In this document: positions 29,021 to 37,368 of the stretch, in pieces
Layout of the letters: each line of letters opens with the position of its first letter
Position numbering within the stretch: position 1 is the first letter of the stretch
From: Microbacterium aurantiacum
Lineage (GTDB): Bacteria > Actinomycetota > Actinomycetes > Actinomycetales > Microbacteriaceae
NCBI RefSeq assembly: GCF_021654035.1
Contig: NZ_JAJPDW010000002.1
Span: 434,001-498,000 of the forward strand
Direction of reading: 5' to 3'
DNA length: 64,000 bases
Program-made: the position numbers and the translations under genes
The notes under the pieces: generated by a model
Told to the model about the DNA's origin: nothing
Seen by the model: only the letters and a program-made list of their open reading frames with translations
The model's database searches: none

Positions 29021-29320
29021 ATGGCGCAGTGGACCTTCCTGACCAACCACGCGCACGTGCTGCTGTGCGTGGCGGCGAATCCGGAGATCCTGCTGAAGGA
29101 CATCGCGACCCTCGTCGGCGTGACCGAGCGCGCCGCGCTCCGCATCGTCGGCGAGCTGGAGGCCGAGGGTTACCTCTCCCGTGAGCGGGTCGGCCGGCGC
29201 AACGTCTACCGGCTGAACCCGGACCGACCGCTCCGGCATCCGCTCGACAAGGGGCGCCACATCGGCGAGCTCCTCGAGGCGTTCGCTGCCGAGCCGGTCG
29301 ACCCGGACGGCGCGGCGTAG
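29021..29320 (+). CDS. small winged-helix transcriptional regulator (ArsR/MarR-like)
   Basis: A 99-residue protein consisting of one winged helix-turn-helix: HVLLCVAANPEILLKDIATLVGVTERAALRIVGELEAEGYLSRERVGRRNVYRLN. No sensor domain is apparent, and the C-terminal 25 residues are charged. Divergent from dabB across a large dyad, so it is probably the dab operon regulator. The -10-like TAGGCT only six bases before the ATG implies a leaderless mRNA. What it senses (CO2, pH or growth state) is unknown. Confidence 0.85.
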   Translation: MAQWTFLTNHAHVLLCVAANPEILLKDIATLVGVTERAALRIVGELEAEGYLSRERVGRRNVYRLNPDRPLRHPLDKGRHIGELLEAFAAEPVDPDGAA

Positions 29321-29335
29321 CGGTACTCCCGTCGG

Positions 29336-30562
29336 CTATGCGGCGGTGACGGTGTCGCGCCCGCGCACGCGGACGTTGAGCCGCTCCGACATCACCAGGC
29401 CCAGCGCCACGAGGAGCAGGATGTAGACGGGGAAGATCCCCAGCCCCGTCACGGCGGCGATCGCCCCGAACAGGGGTGGGGCGAGGGTCGATCCGGCGTA
29501 GGCCGCCGCCATCTGGATGCCGATGACGGCCTGCGAGTTCTCGCGGCCGAAGTTCACCGGGGTGGAGTGGATGATCGCCGGATAGATGGGGGCGGACCCG
29601 AGGCCCGCGACGACGAGTCCGACGAGGGCGACGGCGTCCGTCCCCACCGGGAGGGCGAGCATCACCGCGCCCACCCCGACCGCGATGAACCCGCCGCGGA
29701 TCATCCACCGGTCGCCGATCCGATCGGCGACGAACCCGGCGAGGAACCGCCCCGCCGTGATCCCGAGCACGAACAGCGAGGCGAAGGCGGCGGCGGTGGC
29801 CGGGGAGACCCCGCGATCGGCGACGAGGTAGCTCGACGCCCACAGGATCGCGGTGGTCTCCAGCGCGCAGTACGCGAAGAACGCCGCGAGGATGAGCGGT
29901 ACTCCCGGGATCCGCACCGCGCGGGACAGCGGGACGTGCGCGCGCGCCGGGGCGGGGGAGGACTCGGCGGTTTCGGCATCTGCGGCATCCGTTGACTCCG
30001 GCGGGCGGACGGGGTTCACCTTCCCCCACAGGGGGATGCTCGACAGCAGCGCGAGGGTCAGCGCCACCTGGATGACACCGATGATCAGGTACGCGCTCGT
30101 CCACCCGAGCCCGGCGGTGAGCGACCAGCTCATGACGAACGGACTGATCGACGCCCCGAGTCCCCAGCACGCGTGCAGCCAGTTCATGTGGCGGGCGGCG
30201 TAGTGCACGGCCACGTAATTGTTCAGCGCCGCGTCCACCGCGCCGGCACCCAGGCCGTACGGGATCGCCCAGAGGCACAGCATCCAGAACTCTCCGCTGA
30301 CCGAGAAGCCGATGAGCGCCGCCGCCGTCATCCCCACGCTGACCGCGGTCACGAGGCCGACGCCGAACCGGCGCGTCACCCGCTCGGAGGCGAGCGAGGA
30401 GAAGATCGTGCCACCGGCGATGATCATGGTCAGGATGCCGGCGACGCCGATCGGCACATCGAGGTCGCGGTGCATGACCGGCCAGCCCGCGCCGATGAGC
30501 GAGTCGGGCAGCCCGAGGCTGATGAAGGCGATGTAGATGATCGCCAGAAGGAGCGAGTACAC
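29336..30562 (-). CDS. MFS transporter
   Basis: A 408-residue 12-helix major facilitator. The N-terminus YSLLLAIIYIAFISLGLPDSLIGAGWPVMHRDL and the loop SSLASERVTRRFGVG resemble the fucose permease/FucP-like branch, while LNWLHACWGLGASISPFVMSW-type features (residues about 115-140) are typical of Actinobacterial uncharacterised MFS. The GTG at 30562 was chosen because the upstream in-frame extension is Arg-rich antisense-like sequence and AGGAAAGG lies upstream. Convergent with the dab regulator (15-bp gap). Substrate unknown. Confidence 0.85.
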   Translation of the reverse strand: MYSLLLAIIYIAFISLGLPDSLIGAGWPVMHRDLDVPIGVAGILTMIIAGGTIFSSLASERVTRRFGVGLVTAVSVGMTAAALIGFSVSGEFWMLCLWAIPYGLGAGAVDAALNNYVAVHYAARHMNWLHACWGLGASISPFVMSWSLTAGLGWTSAYLIIGVIQVALTLALLSSIPLWGKVNPVRPPESTDAADAETAESSPAPARAHVPLSRAVRIPGVPLILAAFFAYCALETTAILWASSYLVADRGVSPATAAAFASLFVLGITAGRFLAGFVADRIGDRWMIRGGFIAVGVGAVMLALPVGTDAVALVGLVVAGLGSAPIYPAIIHSTPVNFGRENSQAVIGIQMAAAYAGSTLAPPLFGAIAAVTGLGIFPVYILLLVALGLVMSERLNVRVRGRDTVTAA

Positions 30563-30690
30563 GGCGCGTGCGGGCCTTTCCTGGGGGCGCGGGGGAGCGG
30601 TCCGCGCGACGGTTCCCGATCGTACACAGACGCCCACGCATCCGATCGAGCCGCAACCCCGCCGCGACAAGCTCGAGGCCGCGCGGCCGA

Positions 30691-31911
30691 TCATCCCACC
30701 CGGGTTCGCATCGCGGCGGCGATGCGCGCGTCGAGATCGTCGAGCTCGGCCATGAGATCGACGGCCGCCCAGACGCGGTCCCGCTTGCGTCCGGTGATCT
30801 CCTGGACCACCCCCGCTCCTTCCAGGCGATCGAGGGCGGAGTAGAGCCGAGGCGATACCGGGCCCGCGATGCGTTCGATCTCGGCGACGCCCATCACCGG
30901 GTTGTCGAAGAAGGCGGGAATCAGCCGGGCGGCCATCGATCCCCGCCGGGCGTCGGCCTGCATCTCCCACCGCCCGGGGAGGCGAGCGATCCTCTGCACC
31001 GACACGCGCCCCTCTTCTGCCGCGACGACCGCCGAGCGGAGCATCAGCTCGAGGAGCGGCCGCACGCTCCCGCGTCGGTAGCTCCCGAGCGCGTCGAAGT
31101 ACTCGTCGCGTCGGGCGAGCAGGCCGCTGGCCACGGGCACCACCGTCCGCGAGGTGACGCCCCGGCGCCGGAGTATCGCGCCGATCAGGGCGCGACCCGT
31201 CCGACCGTTGCCGTCCCCGAAGGGATGGATCGACTCGAACTGCGCGTGCGCGATCGTCGCCTGTGCGAGCGTCGGCAGATCGTCCCTGTTCGCGAACGCG
31301 AGCAGGTCGTCGAGTAGCTCGGGAACGCGTGCGTGGTCGGGGGGAACGTACAGAGCCGAGCGAGGGCTGTGGTCGCTGCCGCCGATCCAGTTCTGGCTGT
31401 CACGGATGCTTCCTGCGTACGGGCCCTCGCTCGGGTCGTCCCGCATCAGCGCCCTGTGGGCGAGAAGGATGTCGTCGCGGGTGATCGCTCCGTTCTCGCC
31501 CGCTGCCGCGATCATCGTCGACAGAGCGGAGCTGGCCGCGACCATGCTCATCGCCGAGGAGTTCGACCTCTGGCCGGCCAGGGCGCGCGCGAAGTCCTCG
31601 ACGCTCGCCGAGACGCGCTCGATCCGGGAGGATGCGACCGACTCGCTGCGGATCATGAATCGCGCCATGGCTGCCGGCTGGTGTGCCGCCTCGCTGTCCA
31701 TGGCGCCGAGAGCCACGAGGGCACGCTCGCTCAGTCCGGTGAGATCCGCAGGGACGGCGTAGTCGAGATCCGCGATGAACGGCGGGACGGAGGTCGTCAC
31801 CTCGGTGAGGGTGCGGTCCTCGCGACTTCCTCCACGGCGCTCTTGGCGCCAGGGAACGACGTCATGACCGTGCGGGGGCCAATCGCCCGTCCCGGCCCCG
31901 TAGCCCGTCAT
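30691..31911 (-). CDS. Fic/DOC family protein (putative AMP transferase)
   Basis: A 406-residue Fic protein. The catalytic loop HPFGDGNGRTGRALIG matches HxFx(D/E)GNGRxxR completely. The N-terminal domain has SSRIERVSAS, the position of the autoinhibitory (S/T)xxxE(G/N) helix of class II Fic proteins, here with Arg instead of Gly/Asn after the Glu. The C-terminal 100 residues look like a winged helix (VAEIERIAGPVSPRLYSALDRLEGAGVVQEIT), common in Fic regulators of bacterial transcription. ATG 31911 has GGAGGGCGAG directly upstream. It probably AMPylates an intracellular target or itself. Confidence 0.9.
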   Translation of the reverse strand: MTGYGAGTGDWPPHGHDVVPWRQERRGGSREDRTLTEVTTSVPPFIADLDYAVPADLTGLSERALVALGAMDSEAAHQPAAMARFMIRSESVASSRIERVSASVEDFARALAGQRSNSSAMSMVAASSALSTMIAAAGENGAITRDDILLAHRALMRDDPSEGPYAGSIRDSQNWIGGSDHSPRSALYVPPDHARVPELLDDLLAFANRDDLPTLAQATIAHAQFESIHPFGDGNGRTGRALIGAILRRRGVTSRTVVPVASGLLARRDEYFDALGSYRRGSVRPLLELMLRSAVVAAEEGRVSVQRIARLPGRWEMQADARRGSMAARLIPAFFDNPVMGVAEIERIAGPVSPRLYSALDRLEGAGVVQEITGRKRDRVWAAVDLMAELDDLDARIAAAMRTRVG

Positions 31912-31977
31912 CTCGCCCTCCACTGTTTCCCTTTACAGGGTACAAGTGGAAATAGTGCGATGGATAGTTCTGATTTG

Positions 31978-33342
31978 CTACGCGGCGCTGACGGTGACGC
32001 GGTCCTTGCCGGCGCGCTTGGCGTCGTACATGGCGGCATCCGCCCGGACGAGCAGCTGCGCACCGGTCTCGAGGGTGTCGACGGCGGGGTCGTACAGCGA
32101 CAGGCCCACGCTGACGGATGCCGAGATGACGCCGCTCGGCACGGCGATGGGCTTCCGACAGACGGCGAGGATCCGCTCGGCGATCGCTTCGGCCGCGATC
32201 GCGTCGGTGCCCGGGCAGAGCGCGACGAACTCGTCGCCGCCGATGCGGCCGACGACGTCGCCGGCGCGGACACCCTCGCGCAGACGCGTGGCGAGCTCGA
32301 TCAGGACCATGTCGCCGGTGGCGTGCCCGAACGAGTCATTGATGCTCTTGAAATCGTCGATGTCGAGGAACAGCACCGCGAGTGGATCGCCCGCCGTCGT
32401 CGCAGTGACCAGAGCCTCGTCGAGCGTGAGCTGCAGCAGCTGGCGGTTCGCGACGCCGGTGAGCTGGTCGTGGAGGGCCAGCACCGCGAGTCGGCGCTGG
32501 AGACGCACGCGCTGCAGGGTCTGCGACGCCTGACGGCCGAGCGCCTGCTGCAGGTCGAAGAAGTGGGCGTCGAAGTCGGTGCGGGCGGCGAAGAAGCACA
32601 CGAGCACGCCCAGGCGCTCGCCCTCGGCCGACAGCGGCATGACGCTGAGGCTCGCGAGCTCCTCGTTCCTGAGTGCACGGGCGACGTCGGGGAAGTTCTC
32701 ATCGTCGTCGTGGACGACGGTGACGAGGGTGGTCTCACGCAGCTCCCGGACGGGCGCGACCTTGCCCTCGAGCGGGTTCGCGCCGGCGACCAGCGCCAGC
32801 TCGCCGTCGTCGTCGAGGAGGAGCACCGCGGTGTCGCGCGCGGAGAGCGCCTCGCGCGCGACGGCGGCGAAGGTCTGCGCGACGTCCTCGTCGGTGGCGC
32901 TCACCCCGAACGCCGTCGACACCTCCTGCAGGATCCGCACGCGCTGCGCGGACTCCTCGGCGATCCGGCGGGCGGTGACGAGCTCGCGCTCGTACTGCAC
33001 GCGCCCGGTGGCGTTGAGGATCGCGAAGCGGATCAGCGCGGCATCCTCGTCCCGAGCGGCGTTGACGAGCACGGGCAGATCCTCACCGGCCGTCGTGCGG
33101 ATGGTCAGCGACACCTCTTCGACCGCGCCTTGAAGGTGCAGGAGCTGGCGGTGCCGGGTCTCGAAGAACATCTGTCCGCCGCGGTCGAGCAGCAGGGTGA
33201 ACGGCTGACCGATCAGCTGGGCGCGCTCGTATCCGGTCCACCGGAGCAGCGTCTCGTTGACGTCGACGATGGTTCCGTCGAGGTGAGTCGAGATGAGGCC
33301 GCAGGGTGCCTGGTCGTACCACGCGGCATCCGTCGTACTCAT
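31978..33342 (-). CDS. PAS-GAF-GGDEF diguanylate cyclase
   Basis: A 454-residue cytoplasmic protein. The order is PAS (residues about 5-120, starting APCGLISTHLDGTIVDVNE), a GAF-like domain (about 135-275) and GGDEF (about 285-450). The cyclase signature VVGRIGGDEFVAL is intact, with the allosteric I-site RAGD five residues before it and the nucleotide-binding LFLDIDDFKSIND. It should synthesise c-di-GMP under control of a ligand seen by PAS/GAF. ATG 33342 overlaps the stop of the upstream hydrolase gene by 4 bp. No transmembrane segment. Confidence 0.93.
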   Translation of the reverse strand: MSTTDAAWYDQAPCGLISTHLDGTIVDVNETLLRWTGYERAQLIGQPFTLLLDRGGQMFFETRHRQLLHLQGAVEEVSLTIRTTAGEDLPVLVNAARDEDAALIRFAILNATGRVQYERELVTARRIAEESAQRVRILQEVSTAFGVSATDEDVAQTFAAVAREALSARDTAVLLLDDDGELALVAGANPLEGKVAPVRELRETTLVTVVHDDDENFPDVARALRNEELASLSVMPLSAEGERLGVLVCFFAARTDFDAHFFDLQQALGRQASQTLQRVRLQRRLAVLALHDQLTGVANRQLLQLTLDEALVTATTAGDPLAVLFLDIDDFKSINDSFGHATGDMVLIELATRLREGVRAGDVVGRIGGDEFVALCPGTDAIAAEAIAERILAVCRKPIAVPSGVISASVSVGLSLYDPAVDTLETGAQLLVRADAAMYDAKRAGKDRVTVSAA

Positions 33343-34175
33343 GTCATGAACTCCCGGATGCTGCGGACCACCTGGTCGGGGGCGGAAAGGATCGGCACGT
33401 GGCCGGTCGTGTCCAGTTCAACGTACCGGCTCGCGGGGATCGATTCGTGGACATAGCGGCCGACTGCGGGCGGCGCGATGGCGTCCTGCCGGGTCTGCAG
33501 CACGAGGGTGGAGACCGACACGCGACCGAGGTCATCGCGGTTGTCGGAGGTGAAGGTCACCCGGGCGAAGTGCGCCGCGATCGCGGGGTCGACACGGCAG
33601 AAGCTGTCGGTCAGCCGGTCGCCGAGCGCCGGGCGGTCGGGCGTGCCCATGATCATCGGCGCGGTCTGCCGCGACCAGTCGAGGTGGTTCGCCTCCAGCG
33701 ACTCGAGGAGCGCGGTGATGTCGTGCGGTTCGAACCCGCCCTGGTAGGAGCCGTCGTTGAGGTAGCACGGTGAGGGGCTCACGAGGACGAGTCGGCGAAA
33801 CCGCTCGGGCGCGCGGTTGGCGGCGAGAACGCCGATGGTCGACCCGACGGAGTGGCCGACGAAGGTGACCTCGGCCACATCGAGGGTCTCGAGGATCTCG
33901 ACGACGTCGGCGGCGTACCCCTCGAGGGAGTTGTACTTCACCCGGTCGTACGCGTTCCAGTCCGAGTTGCCCGCGCCGACGTGGTCGAACACGACGACGC
34001 GGTGGTCGGCTTCGAAGTGCGGGGCGACGAGGTTCCAGGTCTCCTGACTGCATCCGAAACCGTGCGCGAAGACGATGGTCGGCCCGGCCACGTCGCCGGT
34101 GATGGTGACGTTGTTGCGGAGCAGGGGATCGCCGCTGGGCGCTGCGGAGGTGAAGTCGACTTCCGTGATGGTCAT
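33339..34175 (-). CDS. alpha/beta hydrolase, RsbQ-like
   Basis: A 278-residue hydrolase close to the Bacillus RsbQ pattern: TIVFAHGFGCSQETWNLVAP, VVFDHVGAGNSDWNAYD, TFVGHSVGSTIGVLAA (nucleophile Ser), LVSPSPCYLND, QTRQDAIAPPAVGRY (acid) and TTGHVPILSAPDQ (His). In Bacillus, RsbQ is required for the PAS-domain phosphatase RsbP to signal energy stress. Here the coupled gene (4-bp overlap) encodes a PAS-GAF-GGDEF cyclase instead. ATG 34175 is used; the 12 residues upstream are not in the family. It probably generates the PAS ligand. Confidence 0.88.
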   Translation of the reverse strand: MTITEVDFTSAAPSGDPLLRNNVTITGDVAGPTIVFAHGFGCSQETWNLVAPHFEADHRVVVFDHVGAGNSDWNAYDRVKYNSLEGYAADVVEILETLDVAEVTFVGHSVGSTIGVLAANRAPERFRRLVLVSPSPCYLNDGSYQGGFEPHDITALLESLEANHLDWSRQTAPMIMGTPDRPALGDRLTDSFCRVDPAIAAHFARVTFTSDNRDDLGRVSVSTLVLQTRQDAIAPPAVGRYVHESIPASRYVELDTTGHVPILSAPDQVVRSIREFMT

Positions 34176-34270
34176 GACGATCGTCTCTCTACCCAACTCG
34201 GAGAGACGCACGGTGCGTCCGACGGGTCACGTGGGATTCACTGTACGCGGTGGCACCTGACCGTCGCCGC

Positions 34271-35020
34271 TTACGCGACCGCGATCAGTCGGGCCATCTC
34301 GTCGCGGGGGACGGGACGGCTCCAGAGGTAGCCCTGGCCGCGGTCGCAGCCGAGCTGGCGCATCCGCTGCAGCTGTGCCGTGGTCTCGACGCCCTCGGCG
34401 ACGGTGCGGAGCTCGGCGTCGCGGGCGAAGGCGACGGCCTTCGCGATCTGCGCCGTGGTCTCGGGGGAGTCGTCGCCGGTCAGGTGGCGATCGATCTTCA
34501 GCTCGGTCGCGTGCAGGCGGCGAGCCTGCGCGAGTGACGCATGGCCCGCGCCGAAATCGTCGATCGCGATGCCCACGCCGTGCCTCCGAAGGCGGTCCAA
34601 GCGGGCGACGAGCGGCGGGACGTCGCCCAGGTCGCGGCCCTCGGTGATCTCCACCGTCAGTCGCTTCGCGGGGTGACGGAGGCGTGCCAGCGAGTCCTCG
34701 AGCCAGAGGGTGAACTCCGCACTCTCCAACTGCACCGGAGACACGTTCACCGAGATGTCGATGCCCCACTCGCCGATCGCTTCGAGCGCGTGCTCGGTCA
34801 TGCACTGACCGATCTCGTCGATGACGCCGATCTCTTCGGCCAGCGGGATGAAGTCGTTCGGACGGACGAGGCCCCACTCCGGGTGGTCCCACCGACACAG
34901 CACTTCGGCGCCCACCAGACGGTAGGTGCGCAAGTCGTACTGCGGCTGGAACCAGGGCACCATTTCGCCACGGTCGACGGCGCCCTGGAGGGCGTCGGAC
35001 ATCTCGGCGGTTCGCGTCAT
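34271..35020 (-). CDS. EAL-domain c-di-GMP phosphodiesterase
   Basis: A 249-residue single-domain EAL protein. The signature motif appears as GAEVLCRW (EVL rather than EAL), but the metal and catalytic residues seem retained: NVSPVQL, TVEITEG, IAIDDFGAGHASL, ELKIDR, TVAEGVET and GYLWSRP. It should hydrolyse c-di-GMP to pGpG. It is transcribed toward the RsbQ-like and GGDEF genes with a 95-bp gap, forming a synthesis/degradation pair. Either an active enzyme or a sensor; activity is likely given the intact residues. Confidence 0.9.
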   Translation of the reverse strand: MTRTAEMSDALQGAVDRGEMVPWFQPQYDLRTYRLVGAEVLCRWDHPEWGLVRPNDFIPLAEEIGVIDEIGQCMTEHALEAIGEWGIDISVNVSPVQLESAEFTLWLEDSLARLRHPAKRLTVEITEGRDLGDVPPLVARLDRLRRHGVGIAIDDFGAGHASLAQARRLHATELKIDRHLTGDDSPETTAQIAKAVAFARDAELRTVAEGVETTAQLQRMRQLGCDRGQGYLWSRPVPRDEMARLIAVA

Positions 35021-35158
35021 GGTGGATTCAACCTCGGCTCCGGCCTCGGCCGCGCAGGGTGCGGGTGCGGAAGCGTGGAACCAGATTCGCAGTCACCGCG
35101 GATCGGTGTTGCGTCTTGACGCGGAGGCGAGGAGGAGGTAGCGGGGCTGGCTTCGGGG

Positions 35159-35227
35159 GGTTTGGGGCGCGTTCCTGACGTTGGGGCGCGGAATGTGCGC
35201 CCCAACGTCGCAAACGCGCCCCGAACC
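35159..35227. repeat. 69-nt near-perfect stem-loop between EAL gene and GlsB gene
   Basis: The inner arms GACGTTGGGGCGC (35177-35189) and its exact complement (35197-35209) enclose a 7-nt loop. After a 3x3 internal bulge, the outer arms GGGGCGCGTT (35164-35173) and AACGCGCCCC (35213-35222) pair perfectly and extend a further five bases with one G-T pair. No T-run follows on either strand, so it is not a plain terminator. It lies in the 302-bp gap between 35021 and 35322, which otherwise shows nothing coding. Confidence 0.8.
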
Positions 35228-35322
35228 AGCGGCACACGCGTGGCCGCGTACACAAAATCGCGCGCGGGCGGCATCCGTTCGGATATCGCCCGCGCGCGGC
35301 GCGGCATGACTGCGGGTGTGTG

Positions 35323-35586
35323 TCAGGCCTTCTTGCGGCCGAAGATGAGGCCGTAGATCAGCAGGACGATGAGCGATCCACCGATCGCCAGCGCCCAGGT
35401 GGAGAGCGAGAAGAACTCATTCAGGCTGACGCCGAAGATGAGTCCGCCGAGCCATCCGCCGAGGAGGGCTCCGACGACGCCGAGGATCAGCGTGATGAAC
35501 CAGCCGCCGCCCTGCTTGCCCGGGAGGATCAGCTTGGCGATCGCGCCGGCGAGAAGTCCGAGGATGAGGAATCCGATGAATCCCAT
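35323..35586 (-). CDS. GlsB/YeaQ/YmgE family small membrane protein
   Basis: An 87-residue protein with three hydrophobic segments and Gly-rich turns (MGFIGFLILGLLAGAIAKLI, LGVVGALLGGWLGGLIFG), the transglycosylase-associated/GlsB pattern. AAGGAGCAACACC precedes the ATG. These proteins sit in general-stress and Asp23-type loci in Gram-positives. It is the last gene of the Asp23 cluster here. Function in the family is poorly defined; membrane location is clear. Confidence 0.88.
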   Translation of the reverse strand: MGFIGFLILGLLAGAIAKLILPGKQGGGWFITLILGVVGALLGGWLGGLIFGVSLNEFFSLSTWALAIGGSLIVLLIYGLIFGRKKA

Positions 35587-35658
35587 GGTGTTGCTCCTTG
35601 TGATGTGCCTGGTAGGTGGTGCGGGTGCTGCGGTGCTGCTGCGGACGGATGCCGCGTG

Positions 35659-35952
35659 TCAGCGGCTCATGCGACGGGCGATGCCCGAAGCGACGACCGC
35701 GATGGCGACCGCGCCGATGACCTTCGTCAGCGTCGGGTGGTCCTTCACGAAGCCGGTCGCCTTGTCGATCACGGTGTCGACGGTGTCGTTCTTGCCCTTC
35801 AGGGCATCGGCGGCGTCGGAGATCCGGTCGGCGACCTTCGCTCCGGCATCCGCCATGTCGTCGCCGAACGACTCGGTCGACGCGGCCGCGTCACGGGCGG
35901 CCTTGCGGATGCTGTCCTTGGCGGTGGCGATGGTGTTGTCTGCGTTGGTCAT
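35659..35952 (-). CDS. small amphipathic protein with C-terminal membrane helix
   Basis: A 97-residue protein. The N-terminal two-thirds is a charged, probably helical stretch (DSIRKAARDAAASTESFGDD, AGAKVADRISDAADALKGK) reminiscent of YtxH/CsbD/apolipoprotein-like stress proteins. The C-terminus is a single hydrophobic helix (TKVIGAVAIAVVASGIARRMSR) with a basic end. It belongs to the envelope-stress operon. No named family can be assigned with certainty. Confidence 0.8.
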   Translation of the reverse strand: MTNADNTIATAKDSIRKAARDAAASTESFGDDMADAGAKVADRISDAADALKGKNDTVDTVIDKATGFVKDHPTLTKVIGAVAIAVVASGIARRMSR

Positions 35953-35960
35953 GATGCTCC

Positions 35961-36143
35961 TCAGCTGAACTTCTTCTTGAGCTTCTTGGACTTCTTCTCG
36001 AGGTCCTTCGTGGTGCGCTTGTACTTCTTGGCGAGCTTCTTCGCCTGACGCTCGCGCTCCTTGCGGACCTCGGGGTCGTTCCAGCGGCCGAGGGCGTACG
36101 CGCCGAGCGCGACGACGCCGACGATGATGATGGTGTTGCGCAT
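35961..36143 (-). CDS. 60-residue Lys-rich tail-anchored-like protein
   Basis: The N-terminal helix NTIIIVGVVALGAYALG is followed by a strongly basic tail (KKLAKKYKRTTKDLEKKSKK). An AAGGAGCACCACCC site precedes ATG 36143, and the gene lies 8 bp before the next one and 17 bp after the AmaP-like gene, so expression within the operon is likely. The upstream in-frame extension has no sense. It may associate with the inner face of the membrane or with nucleic acid; no family recognised. Confidence 0.75.
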   Translation of the reverse strand: MRNTIIIVGVVALGAYALGRWNDPEVRKERERQAKKLAKKYKRTTKDLEKKSKKLKKKFS

Positions 36144-36160
36144 GGGTGGTGCTCCTTGTG

Positions 36161-36775
36161 TCAGTTGAGGCGCCGCTGGTCGTGCGCCAGGCGGGCCCGG
36201 AGTCCGGAATGGACCGAGATGTAGGTCGGCAGCTGCCGACCGGTGAGGGCGGCGAGGTTCGAGACCAGCTGGTCGACCGTCTCGGCGACGGCGACCGGCG
36301 AGGTGTTCTGCCGCGGCGTGACGCTCACGTGCAGCACCGGCTGCTTCTTGATCTCGCTGGCGGTCACCTTCGCGGTGAGGATCTCGTCGCGCTCGGTGAG
36401 GGCGTTTCTCAGGAGGTCGCTGGCGAACCCCTCGGTCACGGTGACGCGACCCGCCTCGCCGTTCGAGCCGGTGGCGCCGAAGGCGGTCTGGCGACGGCCG
36501 CGGACGCCCCGGACGACGAGCGTGATCAGCAGGGCGATCAGCAGGACGAAGGCGGCGAGGAGGGCCACGGCCACCCAGGTCAGCTGCGTGCCGGCGATCT
36601 GCGTGGACTCCCACGCGCCGGTGGCCCACTGCTGCACGGCCTCGGCTGAGGTGGCCCACGTGTCGGCGACGACGGGAACGGATGCCGCGGTGGCGACGAT
36701 TCCGCCGATGCCCACCAGGACGATCCCGAGGATCAGCAGGACGATGCGGTTGAGGGCTCGATTGGTGCTGTTCAT
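36161..36775 (-). CDS. AmaP-like membrane anchor of Asp23 system
   Basis: A 204-residue protein with two transmembrane helices (about residues 10-33 and 65-90) and a C-terminal cytoplasmic domain (LLRNALTERDEILTAKVTAS, VLHVSVTPRQNTSP) like the alkaline-shock anchor AmaP, which tethers Asp23 to the membrane. It overlaps the DUF6286 gene by 4 bp. Its position in an Asp23/DUF2273 operon supports the role. Confidence 0.75.
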   Translation of the reverse strand: MNSTNRALNRIVLLILGIVLVGIGGIVATAASVPVVADTWATSAEAVQQWATGAWESTQIAGTQLTWVAVALLAAFVLLIALLITLVVRGVRGRRQTAFGATGSNGEAGRVTVTEGFASDLLRNALTERDEILTAKVTASEIKKQPVLHVSVTPRQNTSPVAVAETVDQLVSNLAALTGRQLPTYISVHSGLRARLAHDQRRLN

Positions 36776-37368
36776 CGCACGACCTCTTCCTTCTTCTGCT
36801 CGACCCGCACCGAGGTGCGGACGGCCGGGGCGAGCCCGTACGACTGGAGCTCGGCATCCGTCACTCGACGGATCTCGTCACGGTCGATCTGTTCGCCGAA
36901 CCCGGGGGTGATGGTCACGTCGACCCGGCGGTGGGCGACGCCCACCCGCACCTGGTCGCGCATGAGGCCGGTGTTCTCGCTGATGCGCTGGGCGACGGAT
37001 GCCGCGATCACGCCGTTGTCGGCCACGATCGCGCGGTCCTCGCGCGCGTCACCCGCGGGGGTGAGCGCGTGCTTGGGGAGGCGCCCGGGCTTCACCGCGA
37101 GAACGATGAGGATCAAGCCGATGAGGGCCATCACCACGCCTACGGCGATGCTGATGCCGGCCGGGACGTCGGTGGGAAGACCCACGACACCCGTGAACGC
37201 GGCCGCCGGGCCGAGGAGCAACGCGGGCTGACCGAGGACGCTCAGGACGATCTCGGTGCCGACGTAGACGAGCGCGAGGATCACCACGATCACCGCGACG
37301 ATCATCGCGACCGTGCGGGGCGAGTGGGTCTCGCGGCGCACGACCCGTCGGAGGACGGGACTGCTCAT
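36772..37368 (-). CDS. DUF6286-type membrane protein of Asp23 locus
   Basis: A 198-residue protein: a basic N-tail, two transmembrane helices (VAMIVAVIVVILALVYVGTE and GISIAVGVVMALIGLILIVL) and a soluble C-terminal domain with Asp23-like alternation (GVIAASVAQRISENTGLMRD, VGVAHRRVDVTITPGFGEQI). This layout matches the DUF6286 proteins seen in Actinobacterial Asp23 clusters. Overlaps both neighbours by 4 bp. Likely an envelope-stress scaffold component. Confidence 0.78.
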   Translation of the reverse strand: MSSPVLRRVVRRETHSPRTVAMIVAVIVVILALVYVGTEIVLSVLGQPALLLGPAAAFTGVVGLPTDVPAGISIAVGVVMALIGLILIVLAVKPGRLPKHALTPAGDAREDRAIVADNGVIAASVAQRISENTGLMRDQVRVGVAHRRVDVTITPGFGEQIDRDEIRRVTDAELQSYGLAPAVRTSVRVEQKKEEVVR

